Source: an uncultured bacterium (GTDB taxonomy: Bacteria > Bacillota > Clostridia > Lachnospirales > Lachnospiraceae). Taken from it: a DNA stretch of 11,259 bases. The notes below the pieces were generated by a model that worked only from the letters and a program-made list of their open reading frames with translations, searched no databases and was not told where the DNA came from. Where the stretch lies: NCBI GenBank assembly GCA_947086625.1, contig CAMTZV010000006.1:1-11259 (forward strand), in the 5' to 3' direction. Shown here in pieces: positions 1 through 7,045 of the stretch; the stretch's first letter is position 1; each line of letters begins with the position of its first letter. The position numbers were made by a program, and so were the translations under genes.

Positions 1-2
1 GC

Positions 3-449
3 GCGCAGTCCGGGGACGACTGGGCGTCTGTGGTAGATGAGATCAAAACAAATGCGACGGATGCAGCAGCTGCTTTCGGCGGTGAGCTCGGAGAGGGCAC
101 GGCGGTGAGCGGTACGGCAAAGGTTGCGGAATTTAATACGGATACGCCGAAATATTATCTTCTGGTAGAGGTGGATGGGTATGACGGAGAGGTTCAGATT
201 CAGGCAGGCGGCGTCTATTCGGGCACGACACTTCGGGATACGCAGACCGTAAAGGCATTTCAGGATTTTACGAACCAGACCGAATGGTCGCAGTACGCAA
301 AGGCGCTCAACAAGGAGGTTGACACGCAGGTGGTAGCCCCGCTTGGTCTCGATGAGAGCGCGGCCGGAAAAACGGTTACGTTTACGGGGGCGGCGACGGA
401 AAGCGGCGGCAAGATCGTGATTACGCCGGTAGAGCTGACAATCGAGTAA
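3..449 (+). CDS. DUF2291 family periplasmic lipoprotein, 5'-truncated
   Basis: The reading frame is open from the window edge, so the N-terminus, including any lipoprotein signal and cysteine, lies outside; the GTG at 30 is only an internal codon. The remaining 148 residues end with the block GTTLRD...FQDFTNQTEW...ALN, which matches the conserved GxxLRD...F.DF.NQ.E...ALN pattern I associate with DUF2291, a family of small predicted lipoproteins (usually about 200 residues) encoded beside RbsA/RbsC-type sugar importers. Its molecular role is unknown; an accessory role in sugar uptake at the outer face of the membrane is inferred from context. It lies 14 bases before the ATPase gene, almost certainly in the same transcript. 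The family call rests on remembered motif similarity, not a search. Confidence 0.8.
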   Translation, partial: AQSGDDWASVVDEIKTNATDAAAAFGGELGEGTAVSGTAKVAEFNTDTPKYYLLVEVDGYDGEVQIQAGGVYSGTTLRDTQTVKAFQDFTNQTEWSQYAKALNKEVDTQVVAPLGLDESAAGKTVTFTGAATESGGKIVITPVELTIE

Positions 450-463
450 AAAGGAGGAGCATT

Positions 464-2002
464 ATGTTTGACAATCCAAATGTTGTTCTCCACTGTGAAA
501 AAATAGATAAGATCTATCCCGGCACGAAAGCGCTGGACGGCGTTTCCTTTGACCTTTTAAAAGGGAAGGTGAATGTGCTTATTGGCGAGAACGGCGCGGG
601 GAAGTCCACGCTCATGAAAATGATTGCAGGTATCGAGCAGCCCTCGAACGGCAAGATGTACATGGGCGGGGAGGAGGTCTATTTTAAGGATACGACGGCT
701 GCCAGGGAGAGGGGAATCGGCATCATCCATCAGGAGCTTTCCCTGTTTCCGAATCTGACGGTATACCAGAATATTTTTATGAACCATGAGCATAAAAAGG
801 GTCTGTTCCTTGACGACAAGGCGCATGTGGAGGGTGCGAAGAAAATCTTAAAGCGCCTGGAGCACGAGATCAACCCGGACACGCTCGTCGGCGATCTGCG
901 AGTCGGGCAGCAGCAGATGGTCGAGATCGCGCGCAACTTAATCCAGGACGATTTAAAGGTGCTCATCATGGATGAGCCGACCTCCTCACTCTCGGCGGCT
1001 GAGGTAAAGGTGCTCTTTAAGATTATGCGTGAGCTGATGGACGACGGGATCTCGATTGTATACATCTCGCACCGGCTTGAGGAGATTATGGAGATCGGCG
1101 ATCATGTGACGATTCTGCGCGACGGAAAATACGTGGCGGACGCGGACGTCAAGGATATCGAGCTGAGCTGGATCGTGGAAAACATGGTCGGCAAGAACAC
1201 GCAGTACCACCGCTTTGAGCGCACGATCGATCTGGACAGGGCGGAAAAGATTCTGGAGATCAGGGGGCTGACCCTCCCGAAAAAGGGCGGCGGATATCTG
1301 CTTGACAATGTCAATATGCATCTGAAAAAGGGCGAGGTTCTCGGCGTTTACGGCCTGCTCGGGGCGGGCAGAAGCGAGCTGTTTGAGTGCCTGATGGGTA
1401 TGCATCCCGAGCACACGGGAGAGGTTGTCTACAAGGGCGAAAAGCTCGCGATCAAAAGTATTTCCGACCAGATCAAAAACGGGTTTGCGATCGTGCCGGA
1501 GGACCGGCAGATGCAGGGCCTCATCCAGACACTGGATATCTGCAAAAACACGTCGATTGCCTCCCTGAAAAATTATGTGAAGGGTATTTTCCTGAATAAT
1601 AAAGAAGAGGAGAAGGCGGTTGACGAGCAGATTCAGGACATACATATTAAAGTGGCGGACAAAAAGCTTCCGATCCTCTCTTTATCGGGCGGAAACCAGC
1701 AGAAGGTCGTGATCGGAAAGGGTATTTTAACCCATCCGACCGTGCTCCTTTTGGATGAGCCGTCAAGAGGCATCGATATCGGCGCCAAGACAGAGGTATT
1801 TGAGATTATCCATGATTATGCGGAGCGCGGCCTGTCGATTATCGTCATCTCCTCCGAGTTAAAGGAGATCATGGCGATCGCGGACCGGATCTATGTCCTG
1901 TCAAACGGCAAATGTACCGGGGAATTGCGGGCAGACGAAATCACGGAGGATGCGCTGGTACGTGCGTCCTATGCCGGGCTTGGCACCGGCGCAAGCGCAT
2001 AA
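464..2002 (+). CDS. sugar ABC transporter ATP-binding protein, RbsA/MglA/XylG type
   Basis: This 512-residue protein carries two fused nucleotide-binding domains, the hallmark of carbohydrate uptake transporter-2 (CUT2) ATPases that power import of ribose, xylose, galactose and similar sugars. Domain 1 has Walker A GENGAGKST (41-49), a signature-like LRVGQQQ (145-151) and Walker B ending in D170-E171. Domain 2 has a degenerate Walker A, GLLGAGRSE (297-305), where Arg replaces the usual Lys; this is normal in the family. It keeps a good signature LSGGNQQ (407-413) and Walker B at D431-E432. Length is typical. The start is set by AGGAGG at 452-457, six bases before the ATG. The substrate cannot be read from the ATPase. 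It pairs with the permease starting 18 bases downstream and with a sugar-binding protein expected upstream of the window. Confidence 0.95.
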   Translation: MFDNPNVVLHCEKIDKIYPGTKALDGVSFDLLKGKVNVLIGENGAGKSTLMKMIAGIEQPSNGKMYMGGEEVYFKDTTAARERGIGIIHQELSLFPNLTVYQNIFMNHEHKKGLFLDDKAHVEGAKKILKRLEHEINPDTLVGDLRVGQQQMVEIARNLIQDDLKVLIMDEPTSSLSAAEVKVLFKIMRELMDDGISIVYISHRLEEIMEIGDHVTILRDGKYVADADVKDIELSWIVENMVGKNTQYHRFERTIDLDRAEKILEIRGLTLPKKGGGYLLDNVNMHLKKGEVLGVYGLLGAGRSELFECLMGMHPEHTGEVVYKGEKLAIKSISDQIKNGFAIVPEDRQMQGLIQTLDICKNTSIASLKNYVKGIFLNNKEEEKAVDEQIQDIHIKVADKKLPILSLSGGNQQKVVIGKGILTHPTVLLLDEPSRGIDIGAKTEVFEIIHDYAERGLSIIVISSELKEIMAIADRIYVLSNGKCTGELRADEITEDALVRASYAGLGTGASA

Positions 2003-2020
2003 TATGGGGAGGAGCAGACT

Positions 2021-3064
2021 ATGAACACAAAGAAAACGAATTCAAATCAGATGCTGATGACCCTGTTAAAGGGGCGTACGTTTATTGTTCTGATTATATT
2101 GGTAATATTTTTCAGCGTTGTAAAGGATAACTTTTTAAGCCCGTCCACGCTGACGATGATTGCGAAGCACGTGGCACTCTACGGTATTCTGGCGCTTGGC
2201 ATGACGTTTGTCATCATCACGGGCGGCATTGACCTGTCGGTCGGCTCGGTCGTCGGCCTGGTGGGAATGCTGGCCGGGGGTCTCATCCAGGAGGGACTGA
2301 CCTTAAGCTTTGCGGGCGTGACGCTGTACTTCAGCGTACCGATGATCGTGATTATGATGCTGATTGTCGGCGCCGTCATCGGCTGGATCAACGGTATGAT
2401 TATCACGAAGCTGAACGTGGCGCCGTTTATCGCGACGCTCGGCACGATGTACATTTGCCGCGGCTTTGCGAACCTGCGCTCCGGCGGCGCGACCTTCCCT
2501 GATATCGCGGGCTATGAGGGGCTTGGCAACACGGGCTTCAAGGTGCTCGGAAGCAACATCTTAAACATCCCCGCCGGCGTGTACGTGTTTGCGGTGCTTG
2601 CGATTATCTCGGTTGTGCTTTTAAAGAAGATGCCGTTCGGCTGGTACGTGCTGGGCGTGGGCGGCAACGAGAAGTCCGCGCGTCTCTCCGGTATCAAGGC
2701 TGACCGCGTGAAGATTATCGTGTACATGATTTCCGGCTTTTGTGCGGCATGGGTCGGCATGATCAACACGGCGCAGCTCTCCGCGGCGCATCCGGCATCC
2801 GGCGACGGCTGGGAGATGAACGCGATCGCGGCGACGGTTCTCGGCGGAACGAGTATGGCGGGCGGCTCCGGAACGATTCTCGGAACGGTTGTCGGCGCAT
2901 TTGTCATCGGCGTCATCAACGACGGTATGACGATGTGCGGCGTTTCCGAGTTCTGGCAGAAGGTCATCCGCGGACTGGTTATTATCCTCGCGGTTGTTAT
3001 CGATCAGACACAGCGGAACCTTCAGGCAAAGATGGCGCTTCAGGCGCGCAACGAGAACAAATAG
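2021..3064 (+). CDS. sugar ABC transporter permease, RbsC type
   Basis: A 347-residue, very hydrophobic inner-membrane permease of the BPD_transp_2 (RbsC/XylH/AraH) family, forming the sugar channel of the importer with the preceding ATPase. It shows the family-diagnostic segment GGIDLSVGS at residues 68-76 directly after a membrane helix. Late in the protein is the Gly-rich GGTSMAGGSGTILGT segment, which I take to be the ATPase-coupling region. I count roughly eight to ten membrane-spanning stretches, for example around residues 15-34, 47-67, 102-122, 187-204 and 232-252. Full length for the family (about 320-350). A GGGAGGAG ribosome binding site lies at about 2005-2012. The last codons run into intergenic repeat copy A. 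Substrate unknown; inferred to be the aldose handled by the downstream enzymes. Confidence 0.94.
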   Translation: MNTKKTNSNQMLMTLLKGRTFIVLIILVIFFSVVKDNFLSPSTLTMIAKHVALYGILALGMTFVIITGGIDLSVGSVVGLVGMLAGGLIQEGLTLSFAGVTLYFSVPMIVIMMLIVGAVIGWINGMIITKLNVAPFIATLGTMYICRGFANLRSGGATFPDIAGYEGLGNTGFKVLGSNILNIPAGVYVFAVLAIISVVLLKKMPFGWYVLGVGGNEKSARLSGIKADRVKIIVYMISGFCAAWVGMINTAQLSAAHPASGDGWEMNAIAATVLGGTSMAGGSGTILGTVVGAFVIGVINDGMTMCGVSEFWQKVIRGLVIILAVVIDQTQRNLQAKMALQARNENK

Positions 3065-3065
3065 G

Positions 3066-3137
3066 GACGATATGCCCGTGAGCTTTGCGAGCGGACGTTG
3101 CCTCAAGCGGAGACGAGCGGGCGCTACATTGAAAATG
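3066..3137 (+). repeat. intergenic repeat, copy A
   Basis: About 72 bases between the permease stop and the rbsD ribosome binding site match copy B (3596-3665) at roughly 80% by eye, starting with GACGAT(A/G)TG(C/T)CCGTGAG. Most differences are transitions, with one 2-base gap. Each copy holds two tandem sub-units of about 20-25 bases beginning CGAGCGG; here they begin near 3089 and 3114. Function unknown. Confidence 0.75.
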
Positions 3138-3150
3138 GGAGGACGGCAAC

Positions 3151-3552
3151 ATGAAAAAAAGCGGTATCATTAACGCACAGCTCATCGGTCTGATCGCTGC
3201 GCTGGGGCACAAGGATACGTTTCTGGTCGGGGATGCGGGAATGCCGATCCCGAAGGGAGTGCCGATCGTGGATCTGGCGCTGTGCGGCGGCGTACCGACA
3301 TTTAAGCAGACGATGGATGCAATTTTAGCGGAGACGGAGATCGAGGGCTATACGATCGCGGAGGAGATCGACGGGAAAAACCCTGAGCTGCTCGCGTACA
3401 TCCATGAAAAGCTCGCGGGCGCCGAGGAGGAGAAGATTCCCCACGTCGAGTTAAAGAAAATGTCGGCGGAGTGCAGATTTGCGGTGCGAACCGGCGAGTT
3501 TACCCCGTATCCGAACATTATTTTGAGGGCAGGCGTGGCGTTTCCGGCTTAG
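3151..3552 (+). CDS. rbsD: D-ribose pyranase
   Basis: RbsD interconverts beta-pyranose and furanose forms of ribose (and acts as a mutarotase), supplying the ring form used by the next enzyme in the cytoplasm. The 133-residue length and the start MKKSGIIN fit the family. Residues I recall as the active site of Bacillus RbsD all appear at the same numbers: His20 (LGH), Asp28 (VGDAG), His98, Tyr120 and Asn122 (PYPN). The protein is therefore probably catalytically competent and closer to RbsD than to the related fucose mutarotase FucU. The start follows a GGGAGGA ribosome binding site at 3137-3143. It sits between the transporter and the isomerase gene. A ribokinase gene lies downstream at 9737, so ribose use is possible, but the intervening genes point to another sugar as well. 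Confidence 0.95.
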   Translation: MKKSGIINAQLIGLIAALGHKDTFLVGDAGMPIPKGVPIVDLALCGGVPTFKQTMDAILAETEIEGYTIAEEIDGKNPELLAYIHEKLAGAEEEKIPHVELKKMSAECRFAVRTGEFTPYPNIILRAGVAFPA

Positions 3553-3558
3553 AGGAGG

Positions 3559-3592
3559 AAGCCAAAATGCGAAGCATTTTTTTGCATGGCTT
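3559..3592 (+). other. nested hairpin just after rbsD
   Basis: An outer AAGCC (3559-3563) can pair with GGCTT (3588-3592). Inside it, AAAATGC (3564-3570) pairs with GCATTTT (3574-3580) around a GAA loop, followed by three more T. The inner stem plus T-run resembles a weak terminator or RNA-processing hairpin, but it is short and AT-rich, and the operon clearly continues. It abuts repeat copy B and may be part of the same repeated element. Confidence 0.45.
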
Positions 3593-3595
3593 TCC

Positions 3596-3665
3596 GACGA
3601 TGTGTCCGTGAGTTTTTCGAGCGGGCGTTACCTTGAAGACGAACGGGCGCAACCTTGTATAATGA
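3596..3665 (+). repeat. intergenic repeat, copy B
   Basis: Second copy of the intergenic repeat, between rbsD and the isomerase gene, aligned from GACGAT at 3596. Its two internal sub-units are very similar: CGAGCGGGCGTTACCTTGAA (from about 3619) and CGAACGGGCGCAACCTTGTA (from about 3640). It lies just before the AGGAAGGAG ribosome binding site of the isomerase gene, as copy A lies just before that of rbsD. Confidence 0.75.
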
Positions 3666-3682
3666 GGAAGGAGAAGAAAAAT

Positions 3683-5083
3683 ATGGCTAATATTAAAATC
3701 GGTTATGCACCGACGAGGCGAAGCATCTTCAGCGCGCCGGATGCGATTAAGTACAGAGGCATCATCGCGGACAAATTGACGGAGCTTGGCATTGATTTTG
3801 TGGATATCACGGATATTAATTCCGAGGGGCTGCTCTACGACGACGATGATCGGATTAAAATTGCGGAGAAGTTTAAGGCAGAGAAGGTAGACGGTCTGTT
3901 CCTGCCGCACGCGAATTTCGGTACGGAGTTTGAGTGTGCGCGGCTGGCGAAGGATCTGGGCGTTCCGGTGCTTTTGTGGGGGCCGCTCGACGAGCGTCCC
4001 GAGCCGGACGGCGTGCGTCTGCGCGATACGCAGTGCGGGCTGTTCGCGACCGGAAAGGTGCTGCGGAGGTTCCGCGTGCCCTTTACATATATGACGAACT
4101 GCCGTGTGGACGATCCGGTGTTTGAACGCGGGCTTCGCGATTTTATGGCGGTGTGCAATGTCGTAAAGACGTTCAAAAACATCCGCATTTTACAGATTTC
4201 AACGCGACCGTTTGAGTTCTGGTCGACGATGTGCAACGAGGGCGAGCTTCTGGAGAAATTCAACATCCAGCTTGCACCGATTCCGATGCCCGAGCTGACC
4301 GACGAGATGAAGAAGGCGAAGAAAGAGGGTACGGAGGTTGCGAAGGTCATCGCGTACTGCCGCGAGCATATGGAGATCAAGGTCAAGGACGAGGAGCTTG
4401 AAAATGTGGCGGCGCTCAAGGTTGCCATGAGCAATCTCGTGAAAAAATACGGCTGCAGGGCGGCTGCCATCCAGTGCTGGAACCAGCTCCAGAGCGAGAT
4501 CGGCATTATGCCGTGTGCGGCGAACTCCTTATTGAACGAGGAGGGCATTCCGGTTGTGTGCGAGACGGATATTCACGGCGCGATCACGGCGCTCATGGTT
4601 GAGGCGGCGGCGCTTGACGATACGAGAAGCTTCTTCGCGGACTGGACGATCCGCCATCCTGACATTGCAAACGGTGAGCTGCTGCAGCACTGCGGCCCGT
4701 GGCCGATCTCCTGCGCGAAGGAGAAGCCGCAGCTCACCTACCCGCTGGCGTTTGACCATCCGGGCGCAATCACGGCGGAGGCAAAGCACGGCGACGTGAC
4801 GCTGGCGCGCTTTGACGGCGACGACGGCGAGTATTCCCTGCTGCTTGGCAACGCGAAGGGCGTGGACGGCCCGAAGGGCATGGGCACGTACCTCTGGGTC
4901 GAGGTGGACAACATCAAGCGGCTCGAGGCGAAGATCGTGGAAGGCCCTTACATCCATCACTGTGTCGGCATCCACAAGGACGTCGTGCCGGTATTGTACG
5001 AGGCATGTAAATACATCGGCGTGAAGCCCGACCTCTATGATCCGATCGAGGAGGACGTAAAGGCTTATCTGCGCGGCGAGTGA
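3683..5083 (+). CDS. L-fucose/L-arabinose isomerase family protein (aldose-ketose isomerase)
   Basis: Predicted metal-dependent cytoplasmic isomerase converting an aldose to its ketose. At 466 residues it is much shorter than E. coli FucI (about 590) and fits the shorter clostridial members of the superfamily. Candidate metal ligands are Glu272 (in SEIGIMPC) and Asp296 (in CETDIHGA), 24 residues apart as are FucI Glu337 and Asp361 from memory. A C-terminal His follows in the HHCVGIH segment (425-431), where FucI His528 would fall. I start it at ATG 3683 (MANIKIGYAPTRR) because AGGAAGGAG lies just upstream; the frame stays open to 3602, but that extension translates repeat copy B. Substrate is uncertain: FucI enzymes also accept D-arabinose, and no fuculose-phosphate aldolase gene is visible. 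The transketolase gene starts 16 bases downstream. Confidence 0.85.
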   Translation: MANIKIGYAPTRRSIFSAPDAIKYRGIIADKLTELGIDFVDITDINSEGLLYDDDDRIKIAEKFKAEKVDGLFLPHANFGTEFECARLAKDLGVPVLLWGPLDERPEPDGVRLRDTQCGLFATGKVLRRFRVPFTYMTNCRVDDPVFERGLRDFMAVCNVVKTFKNIRILQISTRPFEFWSTMCNEGELLEKFNIQLAPIPMPELTDEMKKAKKEGTEVAKVIAYCREHMEIKVKDEELENVAALKVAMSNLVKKYGCRAAAIQCWNQLQSEIGIMPCAANSLLNEEGIPVVCETDIHGAITALMVEAAALDDTRSFFADWTIRHPDIANGELLQHCGPWPISCAKEKPQLTYPLAFDHPGAITAEAKHGDVTLARFDGDDGEYSLLLGNAKGVDGPKGMGTYLWVEVDNIKRLEAKIVEGPYIHHCVGIHKDVVPVLYEACKYIGVKPDLYDPIEEDVKAYLRGE

Positions 5084-5099
5084 AAGGAGAGGGAGGAAC

Positions 5100-5927
5100 A
5101 TGGCAGATTTAAAGGCAATGTCCTACGATTTGCGCAAAAACGTCGTGGACATGATTGTGGAAGGAAAAGGCGGGCATATCGGCGGCGATATGAGCGTGAT
5201 CGACACGCTGATTGCACTCTATTTTGACGCGATGAACGTCGGCCCCGAAAACATGGACGATCCGGACAGGGACCGCTTTGTCATGAGCAAGGGCCACTGC
5301 GTGGAGGCGCTCTACGCGGTGCTGGCTGCAAAGGGATTTTTCCCGATCGAGGAGGTTATTGCAAATTTCAGCAAGTTTGGCTCCAAATATATCGGCCATC
5401 CGAACAACAAGCTGCCGGGCATTGAGATGAATTCCGGCTCGCTCGGACACGGGCTCCCGGTTGCCACAGGCATGGCGCTGGCGGGGAAGATGGACGCGCG
5501 GGATTACCGCGTGTACACCGTGATGGGCGACGGCGAGCTGGCGGAGGGCAGTGTGTGGGAGGGCGCGATGGCGGCATCCCACTATAAGCTCGACAATCTC
5601 TGCGCGGTCGTCGACCGCAACCGCCTGCAGATCTCGGGAAATACCGAGGACGTGATGGCGCACGATGATCTTCACGAGCGTTTTAAGAGCTTTGGCTGGA
5701 ACGTGATCGACGTGGCGGACGGAAACGATATCGACCAGCTGATCGCAGCCTTTGCGGAGGCGAAGACGGTGAAGGGGAAACCGACCGTTTTGATCGCAAA
5801 CACGGTGAAGGGCTGCGGCTCGTCCGTGATGGAAAACAAGGCTGCGTGGCATCACAAGGTGCCTACCGCGGAGGAATATGAACAGATCATCAAAGATTTT
5901 GCTGACAGAAAGGGGGCATTGTCATGA
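5100..5927 (+). CDS. transketolase, N-terminal (thiamine diphosphate-binding) subunit
   Basis: A 275-residue protein equal to the N-terminal half of transketolase, which moves two-carbon ketol units between sugar phosphates in the cytoplasm. The thiamine diphosphate/Mg site motif starts at GDGE (143-146) and runs to the N of VVDRN. The family's conserved His segments are also present: GGHIGGDMS near residue 25, MSKGH near 63 and GSLGHGL near 113. It lacks the pyrimidine-binding and C-terminal domains, which the next gene supplies. The ATG at 5100 follows a GAGAGGGAGGAAC ribosome binding site. It overlaps the next gene by four bases (ATGA), suggesting coupled translation and a heteromeric enzyme. 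Its place between isomerase and kinase genes suggests a pathway-specific rather than housekeeping transketolase. Split transketolases also occur in the apulose-phosphate and sulfofructose pathways. Confidence 0.93.
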   Translation: MADLKAMSYDLRKNVVDMIVEGKGGHIGGDMSVIDTLIALYFDAMNVGPENMDDPDRDRFVMSKGHCVEALYAVLAAKGFFPIEEVIANFSKFGSKYIGHPNNKLPGIEMNSGSLGHGLPVATGMALAGKMDARDYRVYTVMGDGELAEGSVWEGAMAASHYKLDNLCAVVDRNRLQISGNTEDVMAHDDLHERFKSFGWNVIDVADGNDIDQLIAAFAEAKTVKGKPTVLIANTVKGCGSSVMENKAAWHHKVPTAEEYEQIIKDFADRKGALS

Positions 5928-6856
5928 ATAAGATTCCGAACCGTCAGGCCATCTGTGACGTTTTGATGGAAAAGGTGAAGACGGATAACGATATTGTCGT
6001 GCTCTGCTCCGATTCGAGGGGAAGCGCCTCGCTTGCGCCCTTTGCAAAGGAATATCCCGACCATTTTATCGAGACGGGTATCGCGGAGCAGAATCTGGTG
6101 GGCATTTCCGCCGGGCTTGCAAAGTGCGGGAAGAAGCCGTTTGCGGCGAGCCCCGCATGCTTCCTTAGCACGCGCAGCTACGAGCAGTGCAAGGTGGACG
6201 TCGCTTATTCGAACACGAACGTGACGCTGATCGGCATCAGCGGCGGCGTCAGCTACGGGGCGCTCGGCATGAGCCACCACTCCGCGCAGGATATCGCGGC
6301 GATGTGCGCAATCCCGAATATGCGTGTCTACCTGCCGAGCGACCGCTTCCAGACCGCGAAGCTCATCGAGGCGCTTCTTGCGGACGAGAAGCCGGCCTAT
6401 GTGCGCGGCGGAAGGAATCCAGTAGAGGACATTTATACGGAAGAAAACTGTCCGTTTGAGATGGATCAGGCGACTGTGCTGTGCGAGGGCGGCGACGTGG
6501 CGCTCATCGCCTGCGGCGAGATGGTGCGTCCCGCTTACGAGGCGGCAAAGCTTCTGGAGGAAAAGGGCATCCATGCGACAGTGCTTGACATGTACTGCGT
6601 GAAGCCGTTAGATAAAGATGCGGTCATCAAAGCGGCCGGCAATGCGAAGGCGGTTGTGACCGTGGAGGAGCACGCGCCGTTCGGCGGGCTCGGCTCGATG
6701 GTCAGCCAGGTTGTCGGCGCAAACTGCCCGAAGAAGGTCGTAAATCTCGCGCTGCCGGATGCGCCGGTCATCACGGGCACATCCAAAGAGGTATTTGATT
6801 ACTATGGGCTCAATGCGGAAGGGATTGCGAAGGCGGCGGAGGAAGCCTTAGGGTAA
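5924..6856 (+). CDS. transketolase, C-terminal subunit
   Basis: This 310-residue protein is the partner of the preceding subunit. It holds the pyrimidine-binding domain with the catalytic Glu at position 55 (ETGIAEQN), which activates the thiamine aminopyrimidine, followed by the transketolase C-terminal domain (roughly 190-305) with VEEHAPFGGLGS. A MSHHSAQDIA segment sits at the expected place in the pyrimidine domain. The start ATG overlaps the upstream stop, with AAAGGGGG a few bases before it. Sequence alone does not separate it from 1-deoxyxylulose-5-phosphate synthase-like or other split transketolase relatives, but the paired arrangement favours transketolase. The stop lies three bases before the direct repeat that borders the palindromic element at 6867. 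Confidence 0.92.
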   Translation: MNKIPNRQAICDVLMEKVKTDNDIVVLCSDSRGSASLAPFAKEYPDHFIETGIAEQNLVGISAGLAKCGKKPFAASPACFLSTRSYEQCKVDVAYSNTNVTLIGISGGVSYGALGMSHHSAQDIAAMCAIPNMRVYLPSDRFQTAKLIEALLADEKPAYVRGGRNPVEDIYTEENCPFEMDQATVLCEGGDVALIACGEMVRPAYEAAKLLEEKGIHATVLDMYCVKPLDKDAVIKAAGNAKAVVTVEEHAPFGGLGSMVSQVVGANCPKKVVNLALPDAPVITGTSKEVFDYYGLNAEGIAKAAEEALG

Positions 6857-6859
6857 AGG

Positions 6860-7012
6860 ATGGCTGTCTTCGGCGAGCAGGTTGTTTCTGGGCAAAGACT
6901 GTTTGAAAACGCCGGTGCCTGGCGAGGTATTTTCGAGCCTGGCATCCGCTGCGTTTGAAATCAAGCGCAAGCGTGTCTTTGTCAGAAATGACCGCTCACC
7001 GAAGAATGGCTG
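6860..7012 (+). mobile_element. candidate MITE-like palindromic element with flanking direct repeats
   Basis: An imperfect palindrome spans 6867-7005. Left end TCTTCGGCGAGC (6867-6878) is nearly the reverse complement of right end GCTCACCGAAGA (6994-7005). Pairing continues inward: the outer 33 bases match at 27 positions with two gaps, and most of the inner arms pair with gaps. Directly outside both ends is ATGGCTG (6860-6866 and 7006-7012), as expected for a target-site duplication. There is no coding potential. The alternative is an intrinsic RNA structure: three of the four mismatches in the outer arms remain G-U pairs. It occupies most of the 189-base gap before the kinase gene. Confidence 0.5.
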
Positions 7013-7045
7013 TGATATCGTTTAAGTATAGAAGAAGGTAAAAAA

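Noticed and set aside
296..302. Loss of Walker A lysine in the second ABC domain as an inactivating mutation (protein residues 297-305)
   Set aside because: The GxxGAGRSE form is normal for the second domain of RbsA/MglA-type ATPases.
986..1645. Long antisense reading frames (also 2512-2967, 3835-4548, 5109-5855, 7022-8065, 8671-9303)
   Set aside because: They lie opposite clearly recognised genes, translate to Arg/His- or Ser/Pro-rich sequence without family motifs, and are expected by chance opposite GC-rich codons.
3658..3663. TATAAT before the isomerase gene as a promoter -10
   Set aside because: The best -35 (TTGAAG at 3633) is weak with a 19-base spacer, and the transcript would start inside the ribosome binding site region. 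Copy A lacks the box.
3602..3682. 27-residue N-terminal extension of the isomerase, read from GTG at 3602
   Set aside because: It translates intergenic repeat copy B and has no good ribosome binding site, while ATG 3683 has AGGAAGGAG upstream. Copy A shows a similar peptide phase (VSF.SGR), but the differences are not concentrated at third codon positions, so coding is not supported.
3683..6856. Sulfoquinovose transketolase (sulfo-TK) pathway
   Set aside because: An isomerase plus split transketolase resembles it, but the window has no sulfoquinovosidase, RpiB-like sulfoerythrose isomerase or sulfolactaldehyde reductase, and it has an FGGY kinase that pathway does not need.
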